A DNA stretch of 23,698 bases from positions 1 through 23,698 of IMG/VR virus record IMGVR_UViG_3300042542_001328. One strand, 5' to 3'. Every line of letters starts with the position of its first letter. The stretch's first letter is position 1. Positions 16,301 to 23,295 of this stretch are shown here, in pieces. The stretch comes from a virus. The position numbers were made by a program, and so were the translations under genes. Under the pieces are notes generated by a model. It did no database searches. It saw nothing but the letters and a program-made list of their open reading frames with translations, and had not been told where the DNA came from.

Positions 16301-19300
16301 TAAGAACTACTGATGCACCTACATTTGCTGGATTAAATTCAACTGATACTATAACGGTTAAGAGTAATGGTACTCCATCTGGTGTAAGAGCATTTAACGC
16401 AGATTCTGTTCTTAGACTTCAAAATACAAATAGTAATAACTATTTAGAATTTAGAAATCAAGCTGATACTGGAACTTATGGTGGTATTTTATTTACTGAT
16501 AATAATGTTGGAGGTTATATCGCATTTAGAACATATGTAGGTAGTGGAGCTAACAATGGAACAAACGGAGATTATATGATATATGGTACTTACACAGACC
16601 ATATATTCCAAGCCGGCAGTTCTGAAACAGTAAATGGAAAGAGTGAAATATTTAGAATGTATGCTAATGGTGATGTAAGAGCACAAGGTGGTATGTATGC
16701 AACTATATATTACGATTCCGCTGATACTACATATAGATTTAACGGAGATGGTTCATCTGTTTTAAATGAATTAACTACATTTGGTTCTACAACTATTAGA
16801 AACAATTATAATACAGGTCAAAATTTAAAACTCAATCTAAACGATTCTGGTGCATATGGTTTAGTTGATTTCCAAGAGAATGGTTCACATAAAGGATTTT
16901 TTGGATTGGGTGGAACTACACAATCATTTGGTACATATGCAGCATATACCGCTGATGGATTTAGCTGGAATCATGATGGTACTGGTAAAATAATTATTGC
17001 CAATAGAGGTACATCAAAACGAATTGATTTAAACACTGGTGCGGAGGGTAGTACCAATTTTACAACAATAAGAATGACGAATCAGAATGTGTATATAACA
17101 CCTGATTCAAATACTGGTACTTTAGATGCACCTATATTTAGAGAATTAACAAGTACTGGATATTATTTAGACCCATCAAGTACTGGTACTTCATTAAATA
17201 CGGCGGGTTCTATACGAGGTTCGTATTATGTAGCAAGTAATTATACCAGCACCGGATACACTCAATATAAAGGCTATGACAATAATAACCATTTTATAAT
17301 GATTAGAGGTAGGGTAACTGGCAACACAACATCTCCTACTTATACTGGTTATCATAGAACATCATTAGTAGAATACGCTGAAGGAAATGATGATACTGGA
17401 TGGTTTTTTCAAACTGCGGCTACTGGTAATTATGATATTGTAGCTAGAATAACACGTTCATATTCTCAATTTGAATCAAGCCTTAGAGCACCTATATTTT
17501 ATGATTCCGATAATACTGGTTTTAGAATAGACCCTACGGATTATTCATATGTAAGATATTTTAAAGTTAGAAGTAGTGGAAGTTCTTCTGGAACTAGAGC
17601 ATTGACGGTACATGATGAATCTCAAGGTGAAATAAACTTTGGTACTTATCCTGGTGCTTGGACTTCCGCAGTTCAAATCCAATCTAATAACAACGCCACT
17701 TACATGTGGATGTCACCATTGACTGGATATAATGGTAGATTTTATATGGCTGGTGCTGGATTGGACATATATACTGAAGGCAACGGATTGTCTGGACAAT
17801 TTTACAATGGACAATTTAGAACTGGATTTATTTACGATTTCAATGATACGGGTACATACTTAGACCCTAATGGATTTAGTAATTTATATAATAGTGGTTT
17901 AGTTGCAACATTTACAAAATTAAGTACATCTCCAAATAGTAGAGCAGTTCAATTTGCAAATAATCAGGGTGATAACTCTTGGGGTATTGTTGGTGAATTT
18001 AGAGTTAATGGTTCTCCTGGTACGGATAGACCATCAATCTTATTCTCTAATGGATTTGATAGTAATACTTGGTCTTGTGGATTTGGTTACGCAGATTCTT
18101 CTTATTTTAGAATTAATCACGACCACGGCCATAGAAATGGTTCTTGGGGTACTACGGATTTCTATGTTGATAGAGGTGGTAACTCATATTCAAATGGTAG
18201 TTCTAGAGCACCAATATTTTATGACCAAAATGATACTGGTAGATATATGGACCCAACCGGTCAATCGTATATTGTTAATTTATGCGTTGGTACAAATAAC
18301 TATAATCACGGATATCCTGGCGTACTTCAAATTGGTAGTACATCATACAACTATAACTTTAATAATGGTAGTTGGGCGGGTAGTATTACAACTGGTATAT
18401 TAGCAAACTGTGCAGATGAATGGGAGTTTTCAATACATGATAGTGGAACTTCGGTTGAATCTGTATTCATATACTCTGGTGGAAGAATATTAATGGGCAG
18501 AAGTATTGGTTGGGGTACAACTTATATAGAAGCAGCTGAATCGTTCAGAGCACCTATATTCTACGATTCCAACGATACCGGATATTACACAAACCCCAAT
18601 GGATATTCACAAATGTCAGCTGTATGGGCAAACAACTGGTTTAGACCTCAAGGATGTTGTGGATTGTATTTTGAATCATATGGACAGGGTATTTGGAGTG
18701 TATTTTGTGAGGGTAGTCCTTATGGTCACACATCAACTTATGGTGGTGGTAGAAATGGATGGTATGGATACGCTATTAGTAGTAGATACTGTTTTATGAG
18801 TACAACGGGTGATAACTGTGGTGTACATGATACTGCTAGAGGTTGGATTTGGTATATGAGTGGAGCCGAACTAAACCTTTATTGGGCTGGAAACCGTAGA
18901 ATTGTAACTACTAGTTGGGGTTCTTATTACGATGGATATACGGAAGTAGGTGGTTCTTCAAGAGCCCCAATATTCTACGATTCAAACGATACGGGATATT
19001 ATTTAGACCAAAATACAACTTCAAATGATGCATTAAGAATTAGAGGTGGTGCGTTACATGGACCTAACCCATCTTGGGGAGCATATTTTAGAAGTGGATG
19101 TAATGGTAGAGTAGATGGTTGGGCATCCGTTGAAACAACCAATGGTAACCTACATATGGATTGTAGAGATGGATATGAAACTTATATCAATCACTATAAT
19201 GGTAATAGAACTTATTTGTATGAAATAAGAACAAACTTTATTTATGATAGAGATAATACTGGATATTATTCTGACCCGAATGGTACATCTCGTATAAACT

Positions 19301-19746
19301 ATGCTATACATGATAACGTTTATTCATATAGCTGGATTTTCTCTCAAAATAACATCATCGCTTATTACTCAGATGAAAGATTGAAAACTAATTTAGGACC
19401 AATTGAAAATCCATTAGATAAAGTGAATCAACTTAATGGATTCTACTATATTGAAAATGATTTAGCACGTTCATTTGGATATACGGATGAGAAAGTTCAA
19501 GTGGGTTTATCAGCTCAGCAAGTTCAAGCAGTATTACCGCAAGTTGTAACTCTAGCTCCGTTTGATATGGATATAGATAACGAAACTAAAGAGATTAAAG
19601 GTTCTAAAACTGGTGAAAACTATTTGACTGTTGATTACGAAAAGATAGTACCTCTATTAGTAGAAGCTATAAAAGAACTTAGTGAGGACTTAAATAAAAC
19701 AAAAGCTGAAGTTAAGGAATTACGAAAATTGATAGAAGAAAAATAA
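13339..19746 (+). CDS. Second giant tail fibre with GTS array and C-terminal S74 chaperone
   Basis: Product of 2135 aa. Residues 1-192 carry fibre modules, including one SGSATAIISPNKGLVVN copy and a FGDAQNDKQEFTGS segment nearly identical to one in the first giant fibre. Residues 193-721 are Gly-Thr-Ser triplets. A TDNG junction domain follows (about 724-840), then about 880-975 resembles a phage pyocin-knob domain (GYPIQIAYTANGRIWSR...WASWQQIL). From about 1125 to 1985 there are seven or eight copies of a module with (R)APIFYDSNDTGYYLDPNGTS. The C-terminus is a peptidase S74/endosialidase-type chaperone beginning YYSDERLKTNLG, with VGLSAQQVQAVLPQVV, LTVDYEKIVPLLVEAIKEL and a final coiled coil. 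Known relatives cleave just before the Ser of SDERLK, here Ser2011, with Lys2016 as probable partner. That would release about 125 residues after trimerisation. It is probably a host-recognising long fibre. Confidence 0.92.
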   Translation: MQNLGNNPNGLNQLSASLVSLFVSGSRIANFSSASGIQIDKVGTFSNTTLEITANTKISGSITASLFNGDGSGLFNINAAAIGDLDRIKSGSATAIISPNKGLVVNTDLTVAGTINATELKVTYISSSIIYASGSSKFGDAQNDKQEFTGSVNITGSLFFGTGSLRQDITTEEVLVYNVTTGRIGIKTSAASSGTSGTSGTSGTSGTSGTSGTSGTSGTSGTSGTSGSSGTSGSSGTSGTSGTSGTSGTSGTSGTSGTSGTSGTSGTSGTRGTSGTSGTSGTSGTSGTSGTSGVSGSSGTSGSSGTSGTSGTSGSSGTSGTSGTSGLTGTSGTSGLTGTSGTSGLSGTNGTSGTSGISGTAGTSGTSGTSGTSGTSGVTGAGGAGGTSGTSGSSGTSGSSGTSGTSGTSGTSGTSGISGAGGVSGTAGTSGTSGTSGTSGTSGTSGTRGTSGTSGTSGVSGTGGSSGTSGTSGTSGINGSSGTSGTSGTSGTSGTSGTSGTSGTSGIGSSGTSGTSGTSGTRGTSGTSGTSGINGSSGTSGTSGINGSSGTSGTSGTSGTSGTSGISGSSGTSGTSGTSGTSGTSGTSGTSGISGTSGTSGTSGTSGTRGTSGTSGTSGTSGTSGTSGSSGTSGTSGTSGTSGTSGVNGSDGTSGTSGTSGTSGTSGTSGTRGTSGTSGTSGTSGTSGTSGTRGTSGTSGTSGTSGTSGTSGTSGSSGTSGLLSLTGTTDNGVITLNGTAPNATVEANLRFDGTTLAVTGNATISGDLTVSGTTTYINTTTLNVGDNIITLNADIGASTAPTENAGIEVKRGNAATKAFYWEEANDRWYAEDGLYVAGNVVLSGTVDTGQGATEVYLMNQNVRTTDSVTFANVTSNLTGTADRAEAVDSNDTRNVNDTPSSKNAGVYFDFKTNSVNGLSDGGTYNGQMFWRSYGSSTDLSGGYPIQIAYTANGRIWSRLGTSSSAWASWQQILNSVDQIYAYNMNQYVRTTDAPTFAGLNSTDTITVKSNGTPSGVRAFNADSVLRLQNTNSNNYLEFRNQADTGTYGGILFTDNNVGGYIAFRTYVGSGANNGTNGDYMIYGTYTDHIFQAGSSETVNGKSEIFRMYANGDVRAQGGMYATIYYDSADTTYRFNGDGSSVLNELTTFGSTTIRNNYNTGQNLKLNLNDSGAYGLVDFQENGSHKGFFGLGGTTQSFGTYAAYTADGFSWNHDGTGKIIIANRGTSKRIDLNTGAEGSTNFTTIRMTNQNVYITPDSNTGTLDAPIFRELTSTGYYLDPSSTGTSLNTAGSIRGSYYVASNYTSTGYTQYKGYDNNNHFIMIRGRVTGNTTSPTYTGYHRTSLVEYAEGNDDTGWFFQTAATGNYDIVARITRSYSQFESSLRAPIFYDSDNTGFRIDPTDYSYVRYFKVRSSGSSSGTRALTVHDESQGEINFGTYPGAWTSAVQIQSNNNATYMWMSPLTGYNGRFYMAGAGLDIYTEGNGLSGQFYNGQFRTGFIYDFNDTGTYLDPNGFSNLYNSGLVATFTKLSTSPNSRAVQFANNQGDNSWGIVGEFRVNGSPGTDRPSILFSNGFDSNTWSCGFGYADSSYFRINHDHGHRNGSWGTTDFYVDRGGNSYSNGSSRAPIFYDQNDTGRYMDPTGQSYIVNLCVGTNNYNHGYPGVLQIGSTSYNYNFNNGSWAGSITTGILANCADEWEFSIHDSGTSVESVFIYSGGRILMGRSIGWGTTYIEAAESFRAPIFYDSNDTGYYTNPNGYSQMSAVWANNWFRPQGCCGLYFESYGQGIWSVFCEGSPYGHTSTYGGGRNGWYGYAISSRYCFMSTTGDNCGVHDTARGWIWYMSGAELNLYWAGNRRIVTTSWGSYYDGYTEVGGSSRAPIFYDSNDTGYYLDQNTTSNDALRIRGGALHGPNPSWGAYFRSGCNGRVDGWASVETTNGNLHMDCRDGYETYINHYNGNRTYLYEIRTNFIYDRDNTGYYSDPNGTSRINYAIHDNVYSYSWIFSQNNIIAYYSDERLKTNLGPIENPLDKVNQLNGFYYIENDLARSFGYTDEKVQVGLSAQQVQAVLPQVVTLAPFDMDIDNETKEIKGSKTGENYLTVDYEKIVPLLVEAIKELSEDLNKTKAEVKELRKLIEEK
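13915..15501 (+). repeat. Gly-Thr-Ser array, second giant fibre
   Basis: This encodes residues 193-721, about 176 triplets. GTS dominates, and scattered variants include GSS, GIS, GVS, GLT, GIN and GTR. The phase is almost unbroken; one GI-GSS step near nt 14857 is a single short interruption. It lacks the GTxFG interruptions and the prolines of the array at 7661-10801. Codons are mixed, as in that array. Confidence 0.95.
16711..19290 (+). repeat. APIFYD/NDTGYY fibre modules
   Basis: A motif of the form (R)(A/T)xF(I)YDxxDTGxYxDPxG recurs in the second giant fibre. Clear copies start near nt 17128 (diverged), 17488, 17821, 18208, 18550, 18964 and 19231, with a weaker one near 16711. Spacing is about 89-138 residues, with variable beta-rich sequence between copies. 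This module type is familiar from fibre tips of aquatic T4-like phages. The variable intervening segments may be the exposed, receptor-facing part, which is inferred. Confidence 0.8.
19369..19743 (+). other. S74 intramolecular chaperone domain (self-cleaving)
   Basis: Residues 2011-2135 of the second giant fibre. SDERLK starts at Ser2011, the expected nucleophile and cleavage point, with Lys2016 five residues later. The domain has the usual length, about 125 residues, and ends in a charged heptad-like helix (about residues 2108-2135) suited to trimer formation. In the family it guides folding and is then removed from the mature fibre. Confidence 0.88.
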
Positions 19747-19753
19747 AAAATTA

Positions 19754-19786
19754 TATATTTATTAAAAAGAATTAAATAATTTAATT
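19754..19786 (+). promoter_or_regulatory. Putative promoter element and palindrome at the start codon
   Basis: TATATTTATT (19754-19763; core TATTTATT 19756-19763) lies 23 nt before the ATG at 19787, as for other unit-opening genes here. A perfect 17-nt palindrome, AATTAAAT-A-ATTTAATT (19770-19786), runs right up to the start codon. It may be an operator or simply AT-rich sequence. No Shine-Dalgarno is visible. Confidence 0.4.
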
Positions 19787-20182
19787 ATGGGATATACATA
19801 CGAATGGTCTTTAGTAGGACTTAGAAAACAAAATACAGATACTCTAAGCGATGTTGTAGTTGGTACAAACTGGAAAGTAGTTGCAACCGATGCTAATGGT
19901 AATGTAGGAACTTTTGTTGGAGCAACTCCATTTACACCACAAGACCTTAATGGTGATGGGTTTGTAGATTATAGAGATTTAACCGAAGAATTAGTATTAA
20001 ATTGGGTTAAAAATGTAGTAAGTGGTTCTGGACCTCAAGCATATTGGGACCATATTAACAGTCAAATCACAAAAGAAATAGATGTTAAGAAATATAACAG
20101 AGTAACTGTTAGTGATGTTGATTTACCTTGGGCGGCTACATCTGGTAGTAATTTATACGGAGTAGACCCTCAACCGGCGTAA
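19787..20182 (+). CDS. Small conserved phage protein with EF-hand/dockerin-like calcium loop
   Basis: Product of 131 aa. The overall pattern (YEWSLVGLRKQNTDTLSDVVV at the start, then GNVGTFVGATPF, DLTEELVLNWV, and a late VSDVDLPW) matches a small protein family frequent in T4-like cyanophages and other aquatic myoviruses, where its function is unassigned. Within it, residues 53-64 read DLNGDGFVDYRD. That is a full 12-residue EF-hand or dockerin loop with Asp/Asn at positions 1, 3, 5, 9 and 12, Gly at 6 and a hydrophobic residue at 8. A single such loop suggests calcium-stabilised folding or assembly, which is inferred. It sits alone between the second giant fibre and the sheath gene, with its own promoter-like element. 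It is probably a structural or fibre-related protein. Confidence 0.78.
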   Translation: MGYTYEWSLVGLRKQNTDTLSDVVVGTNWKVVATDANGNVGTFVGATPFTPQDLNGDGFVDYRDLTEELVLNWVKNVVSGSGPQAYWDHINSQITKEIDVKKYNRVTVSDVDLPWAATSGSNLYGVDPQPA

Positions 20183-20205
20183 CTACTACAAACGATTTTA
20201 TATAC

Positions 20206-20251
20206 AATGTTCAAAATGCAGATTTATAAACAAATTTGTGTTTTGAACATT
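20206..20251 (+). terminator. Possible AT-rich hairpin terminator or attenuator stem
   Basis: An 11-bp perfect inverted repeat (AATGTTCAAAA 20206-20216; TTTTGAACATT 20241-20251) with a 24-nt loop lies 23 nt after the stop at 20182. TTTCTTTA follows. The stem has only two G-C pairs, so it is weak as a Rho-independent terminator. Its right arm overlaps a segment that can pair downstream instead (20234-20247 with 20299-20312), which suggests a switchable structure. Confidence 0.4.
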
Positions 20252-20312
20252 TTCTTTATATTTATATGAGTATTAATGTAACTATTTACAAACATACATT
20301 CAAAACACAAAT
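20234..20312 (+). promoter_or_regulatory. Sheath-gene leader: 14-bp inverted repeat around a TATTTATA element
   Basis: ATTTGTGTTTTGAA (20234-20247) and TTCAAAACACAAAT (20299-20312) are perfect 14-nt reverse complements. Between them lies TATATTTATA (20257-20266), the putative late promoter, 58 nt before the ATG at 20325. The right arm ends just before the GGAG ribosome site (20314-20317). A read-through transcript could form this stem next to the ribosome site; a transcript starting at the promoter would lack the left arm. The regulatory role is inferred. Confidence 0.45.
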
Positions 20313-20324
20313 CGGAGAAATAAA

Positions 20325-22646
20325 ATGGCAGAAAGAATCGTATCACCTGGCGTATTCACAAGAGAAAATGACCTTTCCTTCCTAGCGCAAGGAATTGGTG
20401 AAATTGGGGCAGCATTTATAGGACCTTTTAAACAAGGACCTGCATTCATCCCAACTATTGTGAGAACTCAATCAGAATTCGAAGAAATATTCGGAACACC
20501 TGATGGAACTTATTATACTGAATATGCAGTACAAAACTATTTAAGAGAAGCTGGTACAGCAACAATCGTAAGGGTTGGTGGTATCGGTGGTTATGAGCAG
20601 ATAGCACCTTTAGCAATATTTGCATCTGGTTCATCCCTTCAATCAGTAGGCACTAAATTAATTGGTGTATTACATTCAACTAAATTAGGTGATGAGAAAG
20701 TTGGATTTGCAGGAGCAACTGTAGCAAGTGATAGTGTTAATGATGGTTCATTCTTAGCATTGCATGCAGATTTAAATGTATCAGCATCTATCTTACCATC
20801 TTCTGTAAACGATTTATCAGATGTATTTGGTGAATCTCCATTTGGAGCTAAAAAAGCATACGCATATTCTTACTTTGAAAGTGCAGCTGGATACTATACT
20901 GGTTCTGCTGGAAACAACATTGTAATAACTTCTGTTGTATTACCTCCACAGGACTTTACTTACGATGCACAAGCAGCTGAAACTCCAATGGTTAAATCTC
21001 AATTGATTAGTGGTGAAAGATATGATTTATTTAAGTTCGTAACAACTGGACATGGTACAACATATAATACTAAATTTAAAGTTGGTATTTCAAATGTAAA
21101 GGCAGCTGGTGAAGATGGTGGAACTGATTACTCAACATTTACTGTAACGATTCGTTCATTTGATGATACTGATAAGAGAAAGAGTGTTGTAGAAACATTT
21201 AATAATGTAAACTTAGACCCTGCTTCTCCAAACTATATAGCTAGAAGAATTGGTGATAGATATTTTACAATTGATAACAATGGTAAACTTACTGAATTTG
21301 GTGATTATACAAATCAATCAAAATATGTCAGAGTAGTAGTATCTACTCCTGGCTCATTCCCAATATCAGCAGCACCATTCGGACATGGAGCATATACAAA
21401 CCCAATTACAGCAACAAATAACGCTGAATCACTTTTAGTACCAGCGGTAGTATATCAAACAAACTCAGCAAATAATACATCATCATCTCCAATCTATTAT
21501 AGTGGATTTGATTTTGAAACTACTGGTGTTAAGTTAGATAACTTACAATATTTGAAACCACTTCCAATAGGAGCTCAAACTGGTTCTAACGTATCTTTTG
21601 CATTTGATGCAAATGGTTTAACGTATCAAATGACCGGTTCTGCATCTACTGATATGGTTAAGAGACAATTCGTATTAGCATTCCAAGATGGATTTGATGG
21701 TATGAACCCAACTACAACAATAGCTAAAGCTGGTGATACTGATTGGAGTAATGCAAATACGCAAGGATTCAATTGTGCAACATCTGTATCTTCTGGTTCA
21801 GTAGCATACAATAAAGCACTTAACGCAATTTCAAATCCTGATGAGTATGATATCAATATGTTAGTAACTCCTGGTATTGTAAGAGGATTACACCCAGCAA
21901 TTACTACTAAAGCAATTGATATTTGTGAGGAAAGACAAGACGCATTTTATATCGCTGATTTCAACGATTTTGATGATACAATAACTGAGGCAACTGAAGC
22001 AGCTAACGCAGTTGATACAAACTACGCAGCAACTTACTACCCTTGGGTTAAGACAATAGATACTAATACAAACAAATTAGTAACTGTACCACCTTCAGTA
22101 CTATTACCAGCAGTATTTGCTAGTAACGATAGATTAGCAGCAGAATGGTTCGCACCTGCTGGTTTGAATAGAGGTGGTATTACTGGAGCAGTTTCAGTAT
22201 TGAATAGATTAACACATGCGGAGAGAGATACTCTATATGAGAACAAAGTAAACCCAATCGCAGCATTCCCTGGACAAGGTATTGTAGCATTTGGACAGAA
22301 GACATTGCAAGATAAAGCATCAGCATTAGATAGAATCAACGTAAGAAGATTACTTATCACTGTTAAGAAGTTTATCGCATCTACTTCTCGTTTCTTAGTG
22401 TTCGAACAAAATACTACTCAAACTAGAGCAAGATTCATTAACACAGCAACTCCATACTTAGAGAGCATACAACAAAGACAAGGTTTGTACGCATTCAAAG
22501 TTGTAATGGATGAAAGTAACAACACACCTGATGTTATTGATAGAAACATATTAGCTGGACAAATTTTCTTACAACCTGCTAAGACGGCTGAATTCATCGT
22601 AATTGATTTCAACATCTTACCAACTGGAGCAAGTTTCTCAGCATAA
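20325..22646 (+). CDS. Contractile tail sheath protein (T4 gp18-like)
   Basis: Product of 773 aa; T4 gp18 has 659. The N-terminus, IVSPGVFTREND followed by IGEIGAAFIGPFKQGPAF and EFEEIFGTPDG, is the typical start of T4-type sheath subunits. The C-terminal third (about 505-773) is the conserved sheath core: MLVTPGIVRGLHP, WFAPAGLNRGGI, NPIAAFPGQGIVAFGQKTL, NVRRLLITVKKFI, and a final QIFLQPAKTAEFIVIDFNI. The middle (about 110-480) is the variable, surface-exposed part and explains the extra length. The subunit polymerises around the tail tube and contracts during injection. The ATG at 20325 has a good GGAG ribosome site 7 nt upstream, one of the few here, consistent with high expression. The long leader holds a promoter-like element and inverted repeats. 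The tube gene follows after 52 nt. Confidence 0.96.
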   Translation: MAERIVSPGVFTRENDLSFLAQGIGEIGAAFIGPFKQGPAFIPTIVRTQSEFEEIFGTPDGTYYTEYAVQNYLREAGTATIVRVGGIGGYEQIAPLAIFASGSSLQSVGTKLIGVLHSTKLGDEKVGFAGATVASDSVNDGSFLALHADLNVSASILPSSVNDLSDVFGESPFGAKKAYAYSYFESAAGYYTGSAGNNIVITSVVLPPQDFTYDAQAAETPMVKSQLISGERYDLFKFVTTGHGTTYNTKFKVGISNVKAAGEDGGTDYSTFTVTIRSFDDTDKRKSVVETFNNVNLDPASPNYIARRIGDRYFTIDNNGKLTEFGDYTNQSKYVRVVVSTPGSFPISAAPFGHGAYTNPITATNNAESLLVPAVVYQTNSANNTSSSPIYYSGFDFETTGVKLDNLQYLKPLPIGAQTGSNVSFAFDANGLTYQMTGSASTDMVKRQFVLAFQDGFDGMNPTTTIAKAGDTDWSNANTQGFNCATSVSSGSVAYNKALNAISNPDEYDINMLVTPGIVRGLHPAITTKAIDICEERQDAFYIADFNDFDDTITEATEAANAVDTNYAATYYPWVKTIDTNTNKLVTVPPSVLLPAVFASNDRLAAEWFAPAGLNRGGITGAVSVLNRLTHAERDTLYENKVNPIAAFPGQGIVAFGQKTLQDKASALDRINVRRLLITVKKFIASTSRFLVFEQNTTQTRARFINTATPYLESIQQRQGLYAFKVVMDESNNTPDVIDRNILAGQIFLQPAKTAEFIVIDFNILPTGASFSA

Positions 22647-22664
22647 TATAAAAAACAAAAAGTA

Positions 22665-22674
22665 GATATTTATT
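22665..22674 (+). promoter_or_regulatory. Putative late promoter element before the tail tube gene
   Basis: GATATTTATT (core TATTTATT 22667-22674) lies in the 52-nt gap between sheath and tube genes, 24 nt before the ATG. It allows independent expression of the abundant tube protein. Function is inferred from recurrence of the motif. Confidence 0.45.
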
Positions 22675-22698
22675 AATATAAAATAAAAGGAAAAGAAA

Positions 22699-23187
22699 AT
22701 GGCACAAGTATTAGAATTCAACGATATGTTCTACAAAACCTGGGAACCAAAAACGAAAGCTCGTTTCAAAATGAGTATCGATGGTGTAGAAGCATATTTG
22801 ATTAAAGCAGCTAGCAGACCTCAAATTAACTTTGAAGTTGTAACTTTAGACCACATTAACGTGAAAAGAAAGTTGCAAGGTAAAGGTGAATGGCAGGATA
22901 TGACTATCACTCTTTATGACCCAATTGTACCATCTGGTGCACAACAAGTAATGGAGTGGGTTCGTTTAGGACACGAATCTATTACTGGTAGAAAAGGATA
23001 TTCTGAATTCTATAAGAAGACTATCAAAATCGAAATGTTAGGACCTGTTGGTGATATTGTTGAAACTTGGACTTTATATGGAGCATTTCCATTGCAAGTA
23101 AACTTTGGTGAATTAGATATGACATCTAATGACCCAGCATCAATAGAACTACAAGTAGCATATGATTACGCTGTATTAGAATTCTAA
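22699..23187 (+). CDS. Tail tube protein (T4 gp19-like)
   Basis: Product of 162 aa, essentially the length of T4 gp19 (163). The sequence has the family features: an N-terminal FNDMFYKTWEPKTKARFKMSIDG, then RPQINFEVVTLDHINVKRKLQGKGEWQDMTITLYDP read across residues about 40-75, and a C-terminal beta segment ELDMTSNDPASIELQVAYDYAVLEF. It forms the inner tube inside the sheath through which DNA passes. The ATG is preceded by an AAAAGGAAAAG purine run that can serve as ribosome site. It lies directly after the sheath gene, as in T4, and is followed by a strong terminator. The identification is secure. Confidence 0.96.
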   Translation: MAQVLEFNDMFYKTWEPKTKARFKMSIDGVEAYLIKAASRPQINFEVVTLDHINVKRKLQGKGEWQDMTITLYDPIVPSGAQQVMEWVRLGHESITGRKGYSEFYKKTIKIEMLGPVGDIVETWTLYGAFPLQVNFGELDMTSNDPASIELQVAYDYAVLEF

Positions 23188-23205
23188 TCTAAAACATATA
23201 AAATT

Positions 23206-23234
23206 AAAGGGGATACTAAAATATCCCCTTTTTT
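23206..23234 (+). terminator. Rho-independent terminator after the tail tube gene
   Basis: A 10-bp perfect stem AAAGGGGATA (23206-23215) and TATCCCCTTT (23222-23231), with loop CTAAAA, runs into a T-run ending at 23234. It is 18 nt after the tube stop and has four consecutive G-C pairs. It closes the sheath-tube unit. It is the only clear intrinsic terminator in the window. Confidence 0.9.
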
Positions 23235-23259
23235 GTGCTTTCTAATTTTTTTAAAATGA

Positions 23260-23269
23260 TGTATTTATA
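23260..23269 (+). promoter_or_regulatory. Putative late promoter element before the hub gene
   Basis: TATTTATA at 23262-23269 (10-nt context TGTATTTATA) lies between the terminator and the ATG at 23296, 26 nt upstream of it. A new promoter is required here because the terminator just before it should stop read-through. This makes it the best contextual support for the motif. Confidence 0.55.
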
Positions 23270-23295
23270 TATACAAACTTAAACAAAGTAAAGTT

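Noticed and set aside
16711-19290. Diversity-generating retroelement target in the fibre tip
   Set aside because: No reverse transcriptase gene, template repeat or adenine-biased variable repeat was seen in the window. The variation between modules is ordinary divergence.
19369-19743. Endosialidase enzyme activity
   Set aside because: Only the C-terminal chaperone domain of that family is present. No sialidase catalytic domain is visible in the 2135-residue protein.
996-23269. Reading the TATTTATA elements as T4-type TATAAATA late promoters on the minus strand
   Set aside because: All recognised genes are on the plus strand and the motif lies at a consistent distance before plus-strand starts, so leftward promoters would make only antisense RNA. 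The orientation is still unproven.
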